This document shows, piece after piece, positions 40,771 through 53,954 of a stretch of 64,000 bases of DNA; position 1 is the stretch's first letter; each line of letters starts with the position of its first letter. The DNA is from Ianthella basta. Its lineage: Eukaryota; Porifera; Demospongiae; Verongiida; Ianthellidae. The notes beneath the pieces are model-generated. The model saw nothing but the letters and a program-made list of their open reading frames with translations. It did not search any database and had not been told where the DNA came from. Location of the stretch: assembly GCA_964019415.1 (NCBI GenBank), contig OZ025873.1:3696776-3760775 (forward strand), in the 5' to 3' direction. The position numbers and the translations under genes are program-made.

Positions 40771-41280
40771 CGCATGGCCCACGGCTGTTTTGCCGGGGTA
40801 ACTTAGTTGTTACGCAACATTTTTGCATTCGAAAAATGGCGTCTTTTTCCCTATGCTAGCAATGTATAACGGATATCATTCCTCCGAGTTTTTCGGAAGA
40901 AACGGCTCGGTGCATCTTATTGCTGGTAATTGTTTAGGTATTTTGGTATTGGTCTACTCTTACTCCTTATTTTTCCTGCAGTTTTGAGGAATGTATGTGC
41001 GTAATGGACATTTAGTATTAAATATACAGATGTTTACAATATAAAACATACCGGTCCTGAAAACCTGCAGAAAAAAGGAGTAAGATGGGACCTACACCAA
41101 AACGTCTATAATAATACCAACGATCAAATGCTGTATATCATTTCTCTCGGAAAACCCGGAGGAGTGATATCTTTATACATGGCTAGCATACGGCAAAGGG
41201 CGCCATTTTGCCATTGCACAAGAATTACTAAGTTGTACACGCGGGATACAAGTGAAACAGCCGTGGGCCAGAGCAGCAAT
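40771..41280. mobile_element. About 0.5-kb fold-back element
   Basis: TGGCCCACGGCTGTTT at the left and AAACAGCCGTGGGCCA at the right are perfect inverted ends. The arms continue, more diverged, through ACTTAGT, CTATGCTAGC, ATGTATAA, TCCTCCG and TCTTACTCC against their inverted partners. The middle (about 40985-41060) is AT-rich. No coding capacity. Confidence 0.75.
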
Positions 41281-41956
41281 GTTCCCGGTCACGTGATCGC
41301 ATCGTCCAATCAGATTTCCCTTTATTGACGCGAACGTACAAACGCAAGGACAGACTGGGAAAGGATTATACCATGGATATATATGCAGAGTTGAAATGAA
41401 TTAGTGTTCGCTTACTGTGTAACATATTAACTGCCTTACTATTGGAGACTATAGCATTGCAAGTGGATAGTCATGTACGACCCAGTACATCTCACAGACC
41501 TAGTTTAGCATCATCATTCTGTGGATGCTAAGTATACTGCATACACAGAATGGGCACAATGTATAAGTATATAACAGGCCCTGTGATATTATTAATGCCC
41601 CCAGACCAGACCTATAAAGATGGGAAGAAACCACCTCATAACCTCGGAAACCTCATTTGTTCCAGTGGGTACTCTTACTTCATTGCCTAATCAACTTCTT
41701 CGTAAGTATAATCTATTTGTGGTTCTTTGTTACGGCTTCCAAGACACTTTCCCACATGGCTTACCATGTAGTTAACTGCAGGTAACAGCCTTGTGGTCAG
41801 ACACTCGCTGGTCTAACTGTCTGAGGAAGGTATGAGCACTAGTAGGGTTGGAAGTCATTTGGGAGTCAAACAGACCTACAAGTGTCCCCACCATAGTAGT
41901 GCAAGTGCTTGCTTACTAGTTAATCAAGCACTGCAAGGAGTACTACCTCAGTAGGT

Positions 41957-42045
41957 CTGTTGAATTTGGTGCTGCAGCCTTGTCAACTCCTGGCTGTAGT
42001 TAAGACAGAAAGAACACAGGTGACTATATTACTCCAAGGAGCTCA
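41957..42045 (+). pseudogene. Possible relic of an Ig-type receptor exon upstream of receptor C
   Basis: After an acceptor-like CTCAGTAG, the frame reads NLVLQPCQLLAVVKTERTQV, close to the start of the Ig exon of receptors A and B (LVQPCQNLAIIRTD). The similarity fades after about 30 codons and the rest of the domain is not found. It may be a decayed exon or now 5' UTR of receptor C. Confidence 0.3.
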
Positions 42046-42132
42046 GTTGATCAGGTGCATCACAGCAGTGAACCCAGTGACTGTGGAAGAGAGAAAGGAA
42101 CTCAGATCTACACCAAGATGTATACACAGGCA

Positions 42133-44706
42133 ATGCACCTGCAGCTGGGGATGACTTTGCTCATTGGTGAGCCTACATTCAGTTAATGTTGGCCTATGGT
42201 GCAAGTGTTTCTTGAGCTGTCATCAAAGGGCATATTACGCACACACAGCATGGTTTGTACATACATTTTGATAGAGGCTCATGGCTGTGTTGGTTAAATT
42301 GACAAGAAATTTGTAGAGCATTACTGCAGCTCAAAACAAAGGGGAGGTGAGAGCATGGTGTTTCGACCCAGAGGCCTTTGTCACTGCATACATACGGTAC
42401 AGTGTCATGCTGTTACCAGCAACCAGAGGACTGCAGTTAATATAATACATTAACCTTCTCAGGATCATAAATGCCATTTTCATGAAGTCTACTAACACTG
42501 TATCTTGTCAACCTGTTTGTATAGGTCTGGTGATGTGTGTTGCAGTTGTTGACTCTCAGAGGATCCTGAATTCCCTGCAAAGTTCTAGTGATGTTACCAA
42601 CCAAGTGGTGGTAATCAGAGAAAACTCGTACATCCACATGCTATGCACCATGGATGGTGGAAGCCTTCAATGGCTGTTCCAAAATGGGACCAATGTTCCT
42701 ACATTTCTGCACTTCACCCAGCTGCATACACGACAAGGAAATTGGCGTGACAATGCAAAGTACCTTTCCATTTCGAAATTTGCACCCTCTGACCAGGGCT
42801 TCTATCGATGTCTCTCAGTGAAGAATGGTTTGCAACACGAAGTTAATGTTGGACTGTTTATGAAAGCTGGAGTAGGTGAGTGCACACCATAGCCTCACTA
42901 GAGAATATGTATTCATTTCACAGACCATACAGCCTAGAGACGTGTCATACTGTTCTCACTAATTGTTAAAGAATGCACTGTCAGATTGGCAATTGATGTG
43001 TGTGCAAGTTAGCGTTGTTGGCTTTGTCCAGTCTTTGTGTGTTGCCAAACATTTCTGCTGTACATGCATGTTGCCATGGGCATGCATGTGAGTGCAATGA
43101 ATGCAGTGGATGATACGTACAATGTACATACTGCAGTGCACCTAGCATAGGGAAGATGTCATTGATTGCATGTACTTTCATGTAGTTGAAGCAATAATTA
43201 GTTTAGAGACTTGGGGTGTGCATTAGTGGGACGAAGAAATTGCATGCCGATAGCTATACAATGCACTATCTGGTTATGTACCATAATGTATACATTTCCT
43301 GTTTCTCTCCCCCCCCCCCCCCCCCCCCCATCTTCTCCTGCTCTCCCTTCATCCTCCCACCTGTGTGACTCTGTGCATGTGCATTGCCACATGTGCATGT
43401 GTGCTTGCATGACTGCCTCTCTGTACATATTGGGCATCTGTGCTGATCAGCTCCTAGAGATGTAACAGTTGGTAATGTCACCACTGATGGATTCACAGTT
43501 GACTGGAGCCCTCCTGCAGTGGGTGTACTGCCTGTGGATAGATTCCGTGTTCAGGCTACCAGCCAAGGCACTGGGAGGGTGGTTGAAAGCATATCACTGG
43601 GTGTGAATGTCAGAAACTATCAATTCATCTGTTTGCAGTCAAACTCAGCATTCACAGGTGATCACTTGCATGCACCTAAGAATGTTCAACTATGTGTTGT
43701 GTGAAGGGGTATGCTCGCAATTATGGATAAACACTTCAGTTATTGATACTGTATTTGAACACCAGTGAAAACCTACTACTTGTGCAGATCAAGGCAATTT
43801 CTATCCTAGCTTAACAAACCCTCCCATTCGCTAGCTAGCCAATAGGCTTAAGGAAGAATGGCAGAGCTACGCGTCACTGGCACACACTGCATGAAATGTG
43901 TATCCATGTGTGCACTAGCTGTTCCTCCTGTTTGCTCTTTCACTGCAGTTTCTGTATCTGCCATCTATGGCACTCTGGTAAAGGAGTTTAGCCCCCTTCT
44001 ACAAGTGAACACTACTGCTGGAGTGAGACCAGAGGTGTGCCCCACTAGTGGCAACAGCTCTAACATGGGTAAGTAGCCAGGATCACACACACACACACAC
44101 ACACACACACAGCTGTCACTCTTGGATTCACAGAACTCCAGCAATGGAGTGAGATATCTGTACATGCTATAGAATCAGATGTATACAGGCAACCTGGGCA
44201 CATGTGTACATGTGGGTCACAGAGTCAATTGTACAAGTGGGTCACAGAGTCAATTACACAAGGATCATTTAATTAACAGCTCAATTGATGAAATGAACAT
44301 ACATGATTCCTGCAAGCTGCTATTTTGATATGATCTGTGTATGTAGTGCACCTTGAGTGGAAGTTCACACTGTCTTCTGTCATTGCTTCACCATCAGGTC
44401 CGGCACTGGCTATACCTCCTCCTGAAGATGTAACTGTCACTGCACAATTCCACCCTGGGGCTATTCTTGTCACCTGGTCAGTCCCCACTCTCCCCATATG
44501 GCTAGCCATCACTGGCTATATAGTGACAGTCACTGATGTCACCAATCATCAGGAAGTGAGGAGGTTTACAACATTGCCCAGCATTCTTGAAGCTGAAGTG
44601 AGAGAATTGATGTTGGGAATGAAGTATGAGGTGAAAGTAGCACTGGACACAACAAAGGGAATTGGAGTGTTTAGCAACAGTACAACAGTGATCACTAACA
44701 ATGGTA

Positions 44707-44797
<91 letters not shown>

Positions 44798-47700
44798 GCT
44801 CTTGCAGGTGTAGGTATGTATGCATATACTTTTGTGTATACTGTGTTCTCATACAATCTACATATACCTCTGCAGTACCTGAGAAGGTAGTAAATGTCTC
44901 CACTACACCTGATGTAAAAGGAAGGGAAGCCATCATTAGAACTCACTGGAAAGTTCCCCATAGTGATGTCACAATCAATCATTACATCATCAGGTACACA
45001 TTGGACAGTGTTGAAAGGAATGCCACATCTACAACAGAAGAGGCTGCTGAAGCTGTAAAGAGAGGGCAAGTGTATCTGGTTTCTGTGGCAGCAGTGTCAG
45101 TGATTGGTGTAGGGAAGTTCAGTGAGCCAATAGAGGTGAAGAGCTATGATGGTAAGTTACAAGCATCATAAACTGCATTGGACCTGGCCCCTTCTTCTTT
45201 CATACACAGACGCATGACAACTGCTGGTGCCTACATACATGTATGCATGCATTTTTGTCTGCCAAATCATGCACTTCAACTTGCAACTAATGGTACCAGT
45301 GCCTTGAAGATTATAACACCCAAGACATTGACAGAACCAATGCACACCACATCATGTGTTTGAGCTGCAAGTCTCAGAATCATGCAGAAGGGCACAAATT
45401 AGCTCCTTCCTGTGTCTGTATACGATGTATAAAGAAGCATATATCTTATTTTCTTGCTTTGTATCATAACTCACGTATTCTCCCCTTCCTCCCTCTCATA
45501 GTACCAGAAAATATGTCAGTTAATGTGACATCAAGCTCCCCTACATCAATTACCCTTCACTGGGTGGTGGAACGGTCTATGCAGCACCAGCTGCCAATAC
45601 TGCACTTCAGTCTTACCTACTCTTTGGCAGCCATGGACCACTCAAGCAACATCATTGTTCTGCCCTCAAATGTCTCACAGCACAAAGTGATTGGTCTTAT
45701 TCCAGATAAGGAGTACACACTGTCGGTGTCAGCACACAACCAGCTGGGGACAGGGCTCAAGCATAGGCACAATGCGACTACATCCAAAGGTAAGACACTA
45801 CATGTGCTACTGTGCATATACGTATACACACCAATACACACCAATACACACCAATACACATCTTGAATCATGTGGTTCAGCTCTAGACCACCAGCACTCC
45901 CCACTAGTATGCATACACACCAATACACATTGTGGTAATGTGCCACTGTTCTGCTCTAGCATGTCAACACTGTATGTATGAGCTATGGCGTGACATGCAG
46001 CATATATATTGTAAATATGCAAAAGTACCTCAGATAGTTTGCTCATGCATAACACAAGGCAGCGCTGTTAACACTATTTTATACTGCTTCTTGTGCTGTG
46101 TATTAACATGACATTGTAATATGCTTCTGCTTCCCAATAGCTCCTCCTCCTGGTCATGTTACTGCCACACCGCTCGCACGTCCAGGACAGATTTATATAA
46201 ACTGGACCCAGCCTCCTTCAGAGCTTCAGGACTTCACTAAAGGCTACTTGGTGAGATACAATGAGCAAGGGACCGATGACAGGCACATGCAGTCTGGCAC
46301 CTCCAACTACATGAACGCCGTTTTGACTGATCTGAAGATTGGGACAGTGTATGAGTTGGAAGTGGCCTATGTCATCCCAACCATTGGATTGTACAGCCCT
46401 CCAGTACTTGTACAGACCTTTGATGGTGAGCCTCAACAGACATACGTATAATGTACAGCACTAAGCTGTTACAGTATTGAACCTTCATTCAGTTTCAAAT
46501 TTCAACTTCAAAATCATGTGTGTGACTGTTCTAAGTTATTATGCTCCATAAAGAATGAACTGATGGGTGTCAGTACATCCACAAGCACTTTCCTATTTTC
46601 ACAATGTAATCCGGATAACTGATGTCTTTGTACAGTTCCTCAAGTGGTTACTGAAGTGCACCTTTCTGCTGGTGAGGAGCATGGAAGGCCCACCATACAG
46701 GCTTCTTGGAATCCACCCTACTCTGATGTCTCCATTGTCTCCTATATTGTCACGGTACTGAATGCTACTGGTAGCCTTGTACAGCAAGTAACTGTACAGG
46801 GAGGTGTCACTAGCGTGGTGATACGTGCAGGGGAGAGGGGCAGGGAGCATCAGGTCAGCCTTGTGGCTGTGTCGGAAATTGGCAGAGGAAAAAGCTCTCA
46901 ACCAGTCAGAGTGAAGACTTTTGATGGTGAGGGTCTGTGTCCTCTTCTGGTGTGTGTGCTGTGGATGGTTTGCAGGTGTGTGGGCTCATGCATGTGTGTG
47001 CACGTGTTGCATATGTCTGGCAATATGCAGTATTGTATTCAGATCATTGCAACGCTGTTAAATGAGCACTACTCTCATTTGCTTTTGTTTCCTAAATGCC
47101 AACACACTCACACATGCCTACGCACATGCATGCACACAGTCCCAGCTGCTCCTATGCTACTCTCAGTCCTCCCATCTGTGAGAGACCATTCTCCAGCACT
47201 CAACCTCTCATGGAGTTGGCCCCACTCTGATATCCCTATAACAGACTTCATTGTGGAGTACTGGATGCAGACACAGCGTGTGTACTCTGTGGTAACAAGC
47301 CAGACATCTACCACACTGGTACGCCTTGCACTTGGAGCTGAGTATACAGTTCGTGTAGCTGCACGCTCATCACTTGGACAGGGGCATTTCAGTGCTGCAC
47401 ACAACACAAGCACTCTCAACGGTGAGAACATGCAAGCACCATCCTTATTGTTAGCCATCTGTCTTTGTGTGTAACATGCTCAGATGGGTCTGGGTAGTGA
47501 GGCAAATTAATCCTATTTATTTCATGTTTTCGGTGTATGTTTCAGATACAATACATAATACTGTTATTTCATAAATTGATGTCATTATATTTATTAATTA
47601 ATAAATCTGATGCAGGTTACAAGTGAATGCTGTTGATTTGTTTGTATAATTATATTTTACAGTCTAGCAATAGAGCTGCAGCCTTCTCCTCCCTTGAGTG

Positions 47701-49499
47701 CTTACACTGGAAGTGAAGGAGCCTTTCTGGTGTAAATGCCCAATGGCTGAGTGGGTCTAGCCTATTAGACTAATTGGTATGTACAACTTTTAATTTGTCC
47801 ACAGTGCTTGTTGCTTAAGCAGTAAATTGTTTTCACGTGCATGTATGTTAATATAATATGGTGTCTTTGATGTATTCTGCAGTTCCTCCTAAAGTTGGCA
47901 ATGTCAGTGTAATTCCTTCTGTTGTGGATCGGATGCCATCTTTGAATATTACCTGGGAACCACCCACCTACAATTTAACCATTGCTTATTACAGGGTTTA
48001 CCTCCGCTCCTTGGGTGTTAGTAACTACACAGTGGAGACAACCAACAGCACAGTGGTTGTCATGGATATGCTAGACCGAGGGGTGGAGTATGAAGTATAT
48101 GTCACCGCAGTGTCCATACTGGGAGAAGGGGCTAGGGGACAGCTGCACAGAACAGTCACCTATGATGGTAAGAGTTGGTGATGTATGTATACACCCTATA
48201 CATTGTTCACCAGACCCTAGCCTGGCCTTAGTGCAGTCTTTAGCTAGCCTGCTGTGAACCCCTATGCATATTAATGCACTGTGCCTGGTCCTGTTCACAG
48301 TGCCTGGGCCTCCTGGTGATATACGGAAGTTGTTGGTAGAAGATGACTCTGTCATGTTGTATTGGTGTGTTGCTGACCAAAGGGGCTCTGCTGTGCAGTA
48401 TGTGCTGGTGGTTTGGAGCGGATCTACGGTCACAAGACAGTTCACACTAGAGGACCCATTCTACCGTGTGAGAGGCTTGGACTCAAATACACAGTACCTA
48501 TTCTCAGTTCAGGCCATGAATGAACTGGGATTGGGAGCAGAGAAGAATATCACAGTAAGAACACTTCCAGGAAGTGAGTGTGTAAGCATATACTGAGTAG
48601 ATGCAAGCATTTCTGAGCCATGAATATTGCATGACCACACATCCTGGTTCCACAATAGAACTGGACATGTGATATTATCACTCACCTTGTTTCTATCAAA
48701 GGGCCTGTGCGACTTGAGGTTGTTCCCATTTCCTCAACTGGACTTCAAGCAAAATGGCTACCTCCTGTGAATCATGAACGCGGCTCAGTTGTGTATGATG
48801 TGCGGTGTAGTTTAGTCTATGATGGAGATGTTCAAGAGCCAGTTAAGAGAAATGAGACTTTCTTCAGTCTCTCCAGAACTAATGTAATGCTGACATCACT
48901 ATTACCTTATAAGGTATATGCAATTATAGTGATGGCTAGGAATGAGGAAGGATCATCACATCCACAAATAATGCAAGCCAGGACATACTCTGCAGGTACA
49001 TGACTGTGACAATACTATGCTGTACAAGACAATCATGCTGGTATTAGTACTTGGATGTAATATGTGGTACAATTGTAGCTCATTACATTAACTGAGGCAA
49101 GCTGTTGTGCAATGCTCAGCAGAATAATCATGCAGTGTATGCTGTATCTTAACTCAGTCCCTTCCTCTATTTTCAGTTCCTAGTGCTCCACCCCTTGTGT
49201 CTGATGTCCAGGCAACATCACCATACTCTGCAGCCATTCGCTGGAATCCCCCAGCATGGCAGCACCGCAATGGGCACATAACCAGTTACACTGTGTCGGT
49301 TAACAGCAGTGAGGGCGATGTGTGGCAGAAGAGAGCAACATCTACCTTGGATGGAGCGGAGGAAAGCATTGTGTGGACAGATTTATATCAGAATGGTCAC
49401 TTTGTTGTGGAAGTAGCTGCGACAAACATAAATGGAACAGGACCATTCAGCAAGGCACTGCACTTTGTGACACCACTTGATGGTGCGTGTGTGCATGTG

Positions 49500-49553
<54 letters not shown>

Positions 49554-52500
49554 CGTGTGCATGTGTATGTGTGGGGGTAAGGGTGTGTGTGTGGACGTGC
49601 ATAGTACACAATTATGCAATATCCACCATCATAGTACTGGTCATTCACTATGGGTGTATGCTTTCTCTTACTCCCTTGCATACTCAGTACCTGGACAACC
49701 TCAAGACATACATGTGGAGTATACAAATACATCGACTGCAGTTGTACTACAATGGAGTGGGTCACAAATTAGGAATGATCATGTTGAGATCTACCATGTC
49801 ATCTACATGGCGGTGGATGAGCACATGGAAGGGGCTCGGAACGGCACAATGGTAGTTAATGCATCTCAAATGCACTGCCTGCTGTCAGGGCTTGATGAGT
49901 TCCGGGAGTACTCTGTGATGATATTAGGAGTGAATGCTGTGGGGCATGGAGCCCACAGCAGCCCTCTCACCTTTCAAACACATGGAAAAGGTATGTGATG
50001 AGCAAGTGTGTATGTTGTGGTAGTTTATAACTTTATTGGTTTGGATGAGATTAGAGCTTTCTCATTGCTTTCTCAATACAGAGCCATCAGGCTACCCATC
50101 ACTATTGGGGCCTCCTGTGATTCTGTCTACAAGTATCCAGATACGCATTGCTGGGATTGACTATCTTGATCAAAATGGTCCAATAACACACTACATTCTC
50201 CACTATGCACCCTTATCCAATGTGTCACACCAGGAAGTAAGGAATGTGACAGTTGAGGCATCTGATAGGATGGTGTTTCACCTTCGCAATCTGCTACCAT
50301 TTACAAAGTACCAATACCAAATTCAAGGTGCTAGTGACTTTGGAATGGGACCTCTCAGTCCCTTTGCTGAGCTCATGACAGCAGAAGATGGTTAGCAGGG
50401 AACAATGACATTAATCAATGTACTTGCCTTACTCATTCCTACCTAGTGCATGCTTACATTGGGGGGATGTGAGAGTGGCTATATAAATGGCTAAAGGAAG
50501 GTAAAATAATGTATGTAGTGTAATCTGTATGCTGGAGAGTGTTGGGGGCCATAGTTTACTGTAAGCACATAAGTTTCCATGTGCCTGGATGCTGGATTCT
50601 CATATTGTATGGAATAAACAGTTATCCACCCTCTTCTTTGCCTCTCACCAGTCCCTGGGAAGCCACATGACATCCAGGTTCATCCAGTGAATGACTCATG
50701 TGTGCATGTGAGTGCTCAGCCTCCGATAGCAAAAAATGGTGTTCTTACTCACTACCTAATCGAAGTAGGAGAATTTGATAGCATTCAGCAGTGGAGGATA
50801 AATGTGTCCACAAGTACTTCTGATTCTGGTCTGGAGCATATTTGGTGTGACCTAGGTGAGCATGGAGTCAATACAGTGGAAAACAAGCATGAGCTCTAAT
50901 TTATGCACTCTACTGTATAGTGTTGAAAATCATATGTAAGCTTTCTATGTGTGTATATACTGTATGTCATACAGTGGAACCTGTCTAAGATGGTCACTGC
51001 GTTAGGCAGCCACCTCTCTAAACCAGCCAGCACTCCCTGGCCCCAAATAGCACTAAGACATTGCAATCTACCTCTGTAAAGCAGCCACCTCTCTATAGGT
51101 CAGTTAGACTGGCCCACAGGCGGTTGTCTTAGACACATTTCACTGTATGGTCACGTTGCGACTAGAGCTTCTTCTTCTAAAAACACATACAGAGTACAAT
51201 TATTGTAATCTAACTAACTGATTTTGTCAGCTGTTAATCTTGCATAACCAATGCTGTGCAGGCCATAAACTGTAATTTTGCAATGCACAGCAAACAGAGA
51301 TGACCCTGCAATGCCTGTAGTACTACCCACTCCACTTCTTCCTCATATGCAGAGCCAGAAGTACCCTATGATGTGCGTGTGTTTGCAGGCACTAGGATTG
51401 GTTTTGGTCCAGGTTTATCCACTGTCTTCTTCACAAGAGAGGGAAGTGAGTGCAAATGTATTTGTGTAGCTGTGTTATGTAACCAATTAGACTTTCCATA
51501 GACATTTCATGTTTGCATTGTACAAAAACTATCACAATCTATTAATATGTTACGCGCAAACCTCAAATACCATGACACATTACAGTAGTAAGGCACTGTA
51601 TGTATGCATCAGGCATGATACTTCTGCAGTGTTCACATAATTATGCTTTCCTGCTCTCTCCCCATACTTTGATCACAGCTGCATTTCACAGTGTCAACAA
51701 TGTCACCATCACACGAACAAGTGACAGCAGTGTAACAGTGTCATGGGAGGGGCTCACATTCTATGAAGCCAGGGGCTTTCCCATGTATATGTTGCAGCTA
51801 AGAAGAGGTGATAAATCAGGAGAGGGAGATATCACAGTCTTGACACCCAACACAAGTGCAGCTGTAGCTGACATTGACCCCGCCACTCTGTATGAAGTCT
51901 CAGTCACAGTATACACGGGTGCTGGCCTGGGCTATGGAGCAGAGTCTGAGAGAGGTGTGTTGTCCTGCAGGCCTTGGCACCCTACAAGACTGTTATACCT
52001 TAAACCTGACCTGGTACAACAGATAAGAGCCTACACTACAGCTTTGCTGCATGTCATGAATATATACATAGTTCTGTACAGACAAGAGTTGCTTTTAATT
52101 TTACCACTTTTTTCTCTGGAAATTCAGTCCTCTTGCCGGCTGTGTCTGGAAGTGTAGTAAAGAGTGTCAGTCCCCTAGATAGCTGGCTGGGGATAGAACA
52201 CTTACCCTATTACATCATTGGAGGAGGCGTGGCCTTGGTTGCATTCACCTGTTTCCTCTGTGGATTCTGCCTTATTTGTTGCTGTCTTTGGTGCAAGAAA
52301 AAGTAAGTAGACTGTCAGGTGTGTGGATGTGTGGGTGCAGTGGGGTTTGGCCCATGCTAAATCCTTAATATTACTTCCAAGGGTTGTGTAATGCAGAATT
52401 GATACATAAAGGGCATGACGTTTACCTATGTTGTAAAATTAGACATGACATTCTTACTTGAGGATATGAGTGCAGCTTAACTGAAGCTGTATGATGTTAT

Positions 52501-53111
52501 TGTAATAACAGCAAGTTTCATGTTGGGCTCTTACACAGTGAGTCACATCAGATCACTTTAACCATCATATATTTTATCTTTTGAAAATTGCTTTAGAAGA
52601 TTTCAGAAACGAAATTCTGGTTCATTCAGTCCACGACTTGAGGATGACTTGTGGGCTGTGCAAGCAAATAAGATTGCTTGCCCTCCTAAAGACAGAGAAA
52701 CAGCATTTTGTAGTTCTTCATATTCAGCAAGTGAGTGTGCTGCAACATTGGCAGTGAAGCCAGTGCACCTTTGGCAACCACCAACCAAGTGCCTAAAGTA
52801 CAATGTCAAGTATACAAAGTAACAAAGTAATGACTACAACATGCAACTGGCTGTAGAATAATTACTTTATACAATTGTTTAATACTGTGGTTAAATCTAC
52901 TTAGAGGCTGTTGAAATTGTATTATTTAGTTATACTCTGTAGTTGCCTCCATGTATATGCATTGTAGAAATATATGCGCACTGTAATGCCTTCTGATTCT
53001 GCAGACTACCAAAGTGCAATGGATGCTGCTGAGTGTCCTGATGGGTCAGTTACTGACAGTGCCTGTGATGAGTTGAATGACCAGAACAAGCACGCCTTCA
53101 GCATGATTTGA
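42133..53111 (+). CDS. Receptor C: Ig-like plus fifteen FN3 transmembrane protein
   Basis: Twenty-two exons: 42133-42166, 42525-42875, 43451-43657, 43949-44068, 44398-44703, 44876-45151, 45502-45789, 46141-46425, 46636-46926, 47140-47421, 47883-48167, 48301-48573, 48702-48995, 49177-49482, 49688-49990, 50082-50390, 50652-50855, 51353-51445, 51679-51954, 52128-52302, 52597-52730, 53005-53111 (TGA). They give one frame of 1732 residues. The signal peptide spans the exon 1/2 junction. The Ig-like domain has its Cys, QW and GFYRC. There are fifteen FN3 modules; the first and fourteenth are each split over two exons. The membrane span (about 1622-1647) and its edge are very Cys-rich (CLICCCLWC), suggesting palmitoylation. 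The tail of about 83 residues ends FSMI, a class I PDZ-ligand pattern (S-x-I). The last FN3s match those of A and B in sequence (EARGFP against DARGTP) and in the split-exon layout, so all three genes are paralogues. The ATG at 42151 is an alternative start. Confidence 0.9.
42355..42385 (-). repeat. Hammerhead-like GAAAC motif, degenerate
   Basis: On the minus strand: TGACAAAGGCCTCTGGGTCG then AAACACC. This is the GAAGA-hairpin-CGAAAC layout seen in Penelope-type tails, here without the conserved 5' box. It lies in receptor C intron 1. Confidence 0.3.
43309..43329 (+). repeat. Poly(C) run in receptor C intron 2
   Basis: Twenty-one consecutive C, about 120 bp before the exon 3 acceptor, in a pyrimidine-rich stretch. 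The length in the assembly is likely unreliable. Confidence 0.8.
44709..44797 (+). repeat. (GT)n at receptor C exon 5 donor
   Basis: Begins 5 bp inside the intron (donor GTAATG) and fills about half of the 172-bp intron. Confidence 0.95.
49485..49572 (+). repeat. (GT)n at receptor C exon 14 donor
   Basis: The donor is GTGCGT and the repeat follows directly, with GCATGT interruptions, for about 90 bp of a 205-bp intron. Confidence 0.9.
50972..51145. repeat. 174-bp TA-flanked MITE in receptor C intron 17
   Basis: CAGTGGAACCTGTCTAAGA at the left and TCTTAGACACATTTCACTG at the right are imperfect inverted ends, each flanked by TA. Inner blocks CAGCCACCTCTCTA occur twice. Fits a Tc1/mariner- or pogo-type non-autonomous element; same style as 30857-31200. 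Confidence 0.75.
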
Positions 53112-53954
53112 CACGCCCATGACCTGTTGTGACCTTCATCAATGTTCTTTACTTCAAACATTATTACTAGTACGTATGGTCTTTGGTGTGGAAGTGCTCC
53201 GAGTACATAGTGTACATTTAATTAAAGACAGAATTCAAACCACTTGTTTTTTGTGCACCATAAGGTACATACCCAAGTGCGGTATTTGCTGTATGATATT
53301 GTGAGACATCTACAAGGCATGGGTTTGAGAGATGCCGCATGCAGTCTGCTGTCAATGACTTGTGCTGGCTACGTTTGTGCAACTTTCAGTGGTATGAAAG
53401 TGTCACATTTAATAAGTTCCAGATCTTGATAGGCATCAGTATGGGCTTAGTTAAGCTATTGCACCTGATCATACATGCCCGGCAGAACAGCCCAGGCTGC
53501 GCAGGCCATGGCCTGACCAGATTTTAGGTCTGGCCATTCTTTTGTATAGTAAAGATACTTGCTGGCCTGTGCATGTGGCTGTCTAGGTAAGACTGTCTTG
53601 ACATGGCCTGATCACCTTTAAAGTGCTTCCTCCAGGCCTGTCATGCCTTGATCTACTGAGGCTGAAGGTGTGCTGGTAACACATATTGCATATTGTTATA
53701 CGTAATATTCATTCCACATTAATGTGGAAGGTGAGCAGCAAATTCAGAAACATGCACATGCAGTGTAACAAGTACTTTCAAAGAACTCTCAGCCAGTGCA
53801 GATCAGATCAAGCACCAAACCTTTCAATGAAGTTAACCAGCATTTTGAAAACTGGTGATAATATTTATATGTTCCTACTCATCCTCATACCATATATAAT
53901 CAACAGTCTAACAAATTGTACTGCTTCAACTGTAGCTATCCCTCTCAGAGCTGC
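53112..53954. other. Convergent spacer between receptor C and IYD-1
   Basis: Holds the 3' ends of two convergent genes. An ATTAAA hexamer at 53221-53226 could serve receptor C. No further gene seen. Confidence 0.5.
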
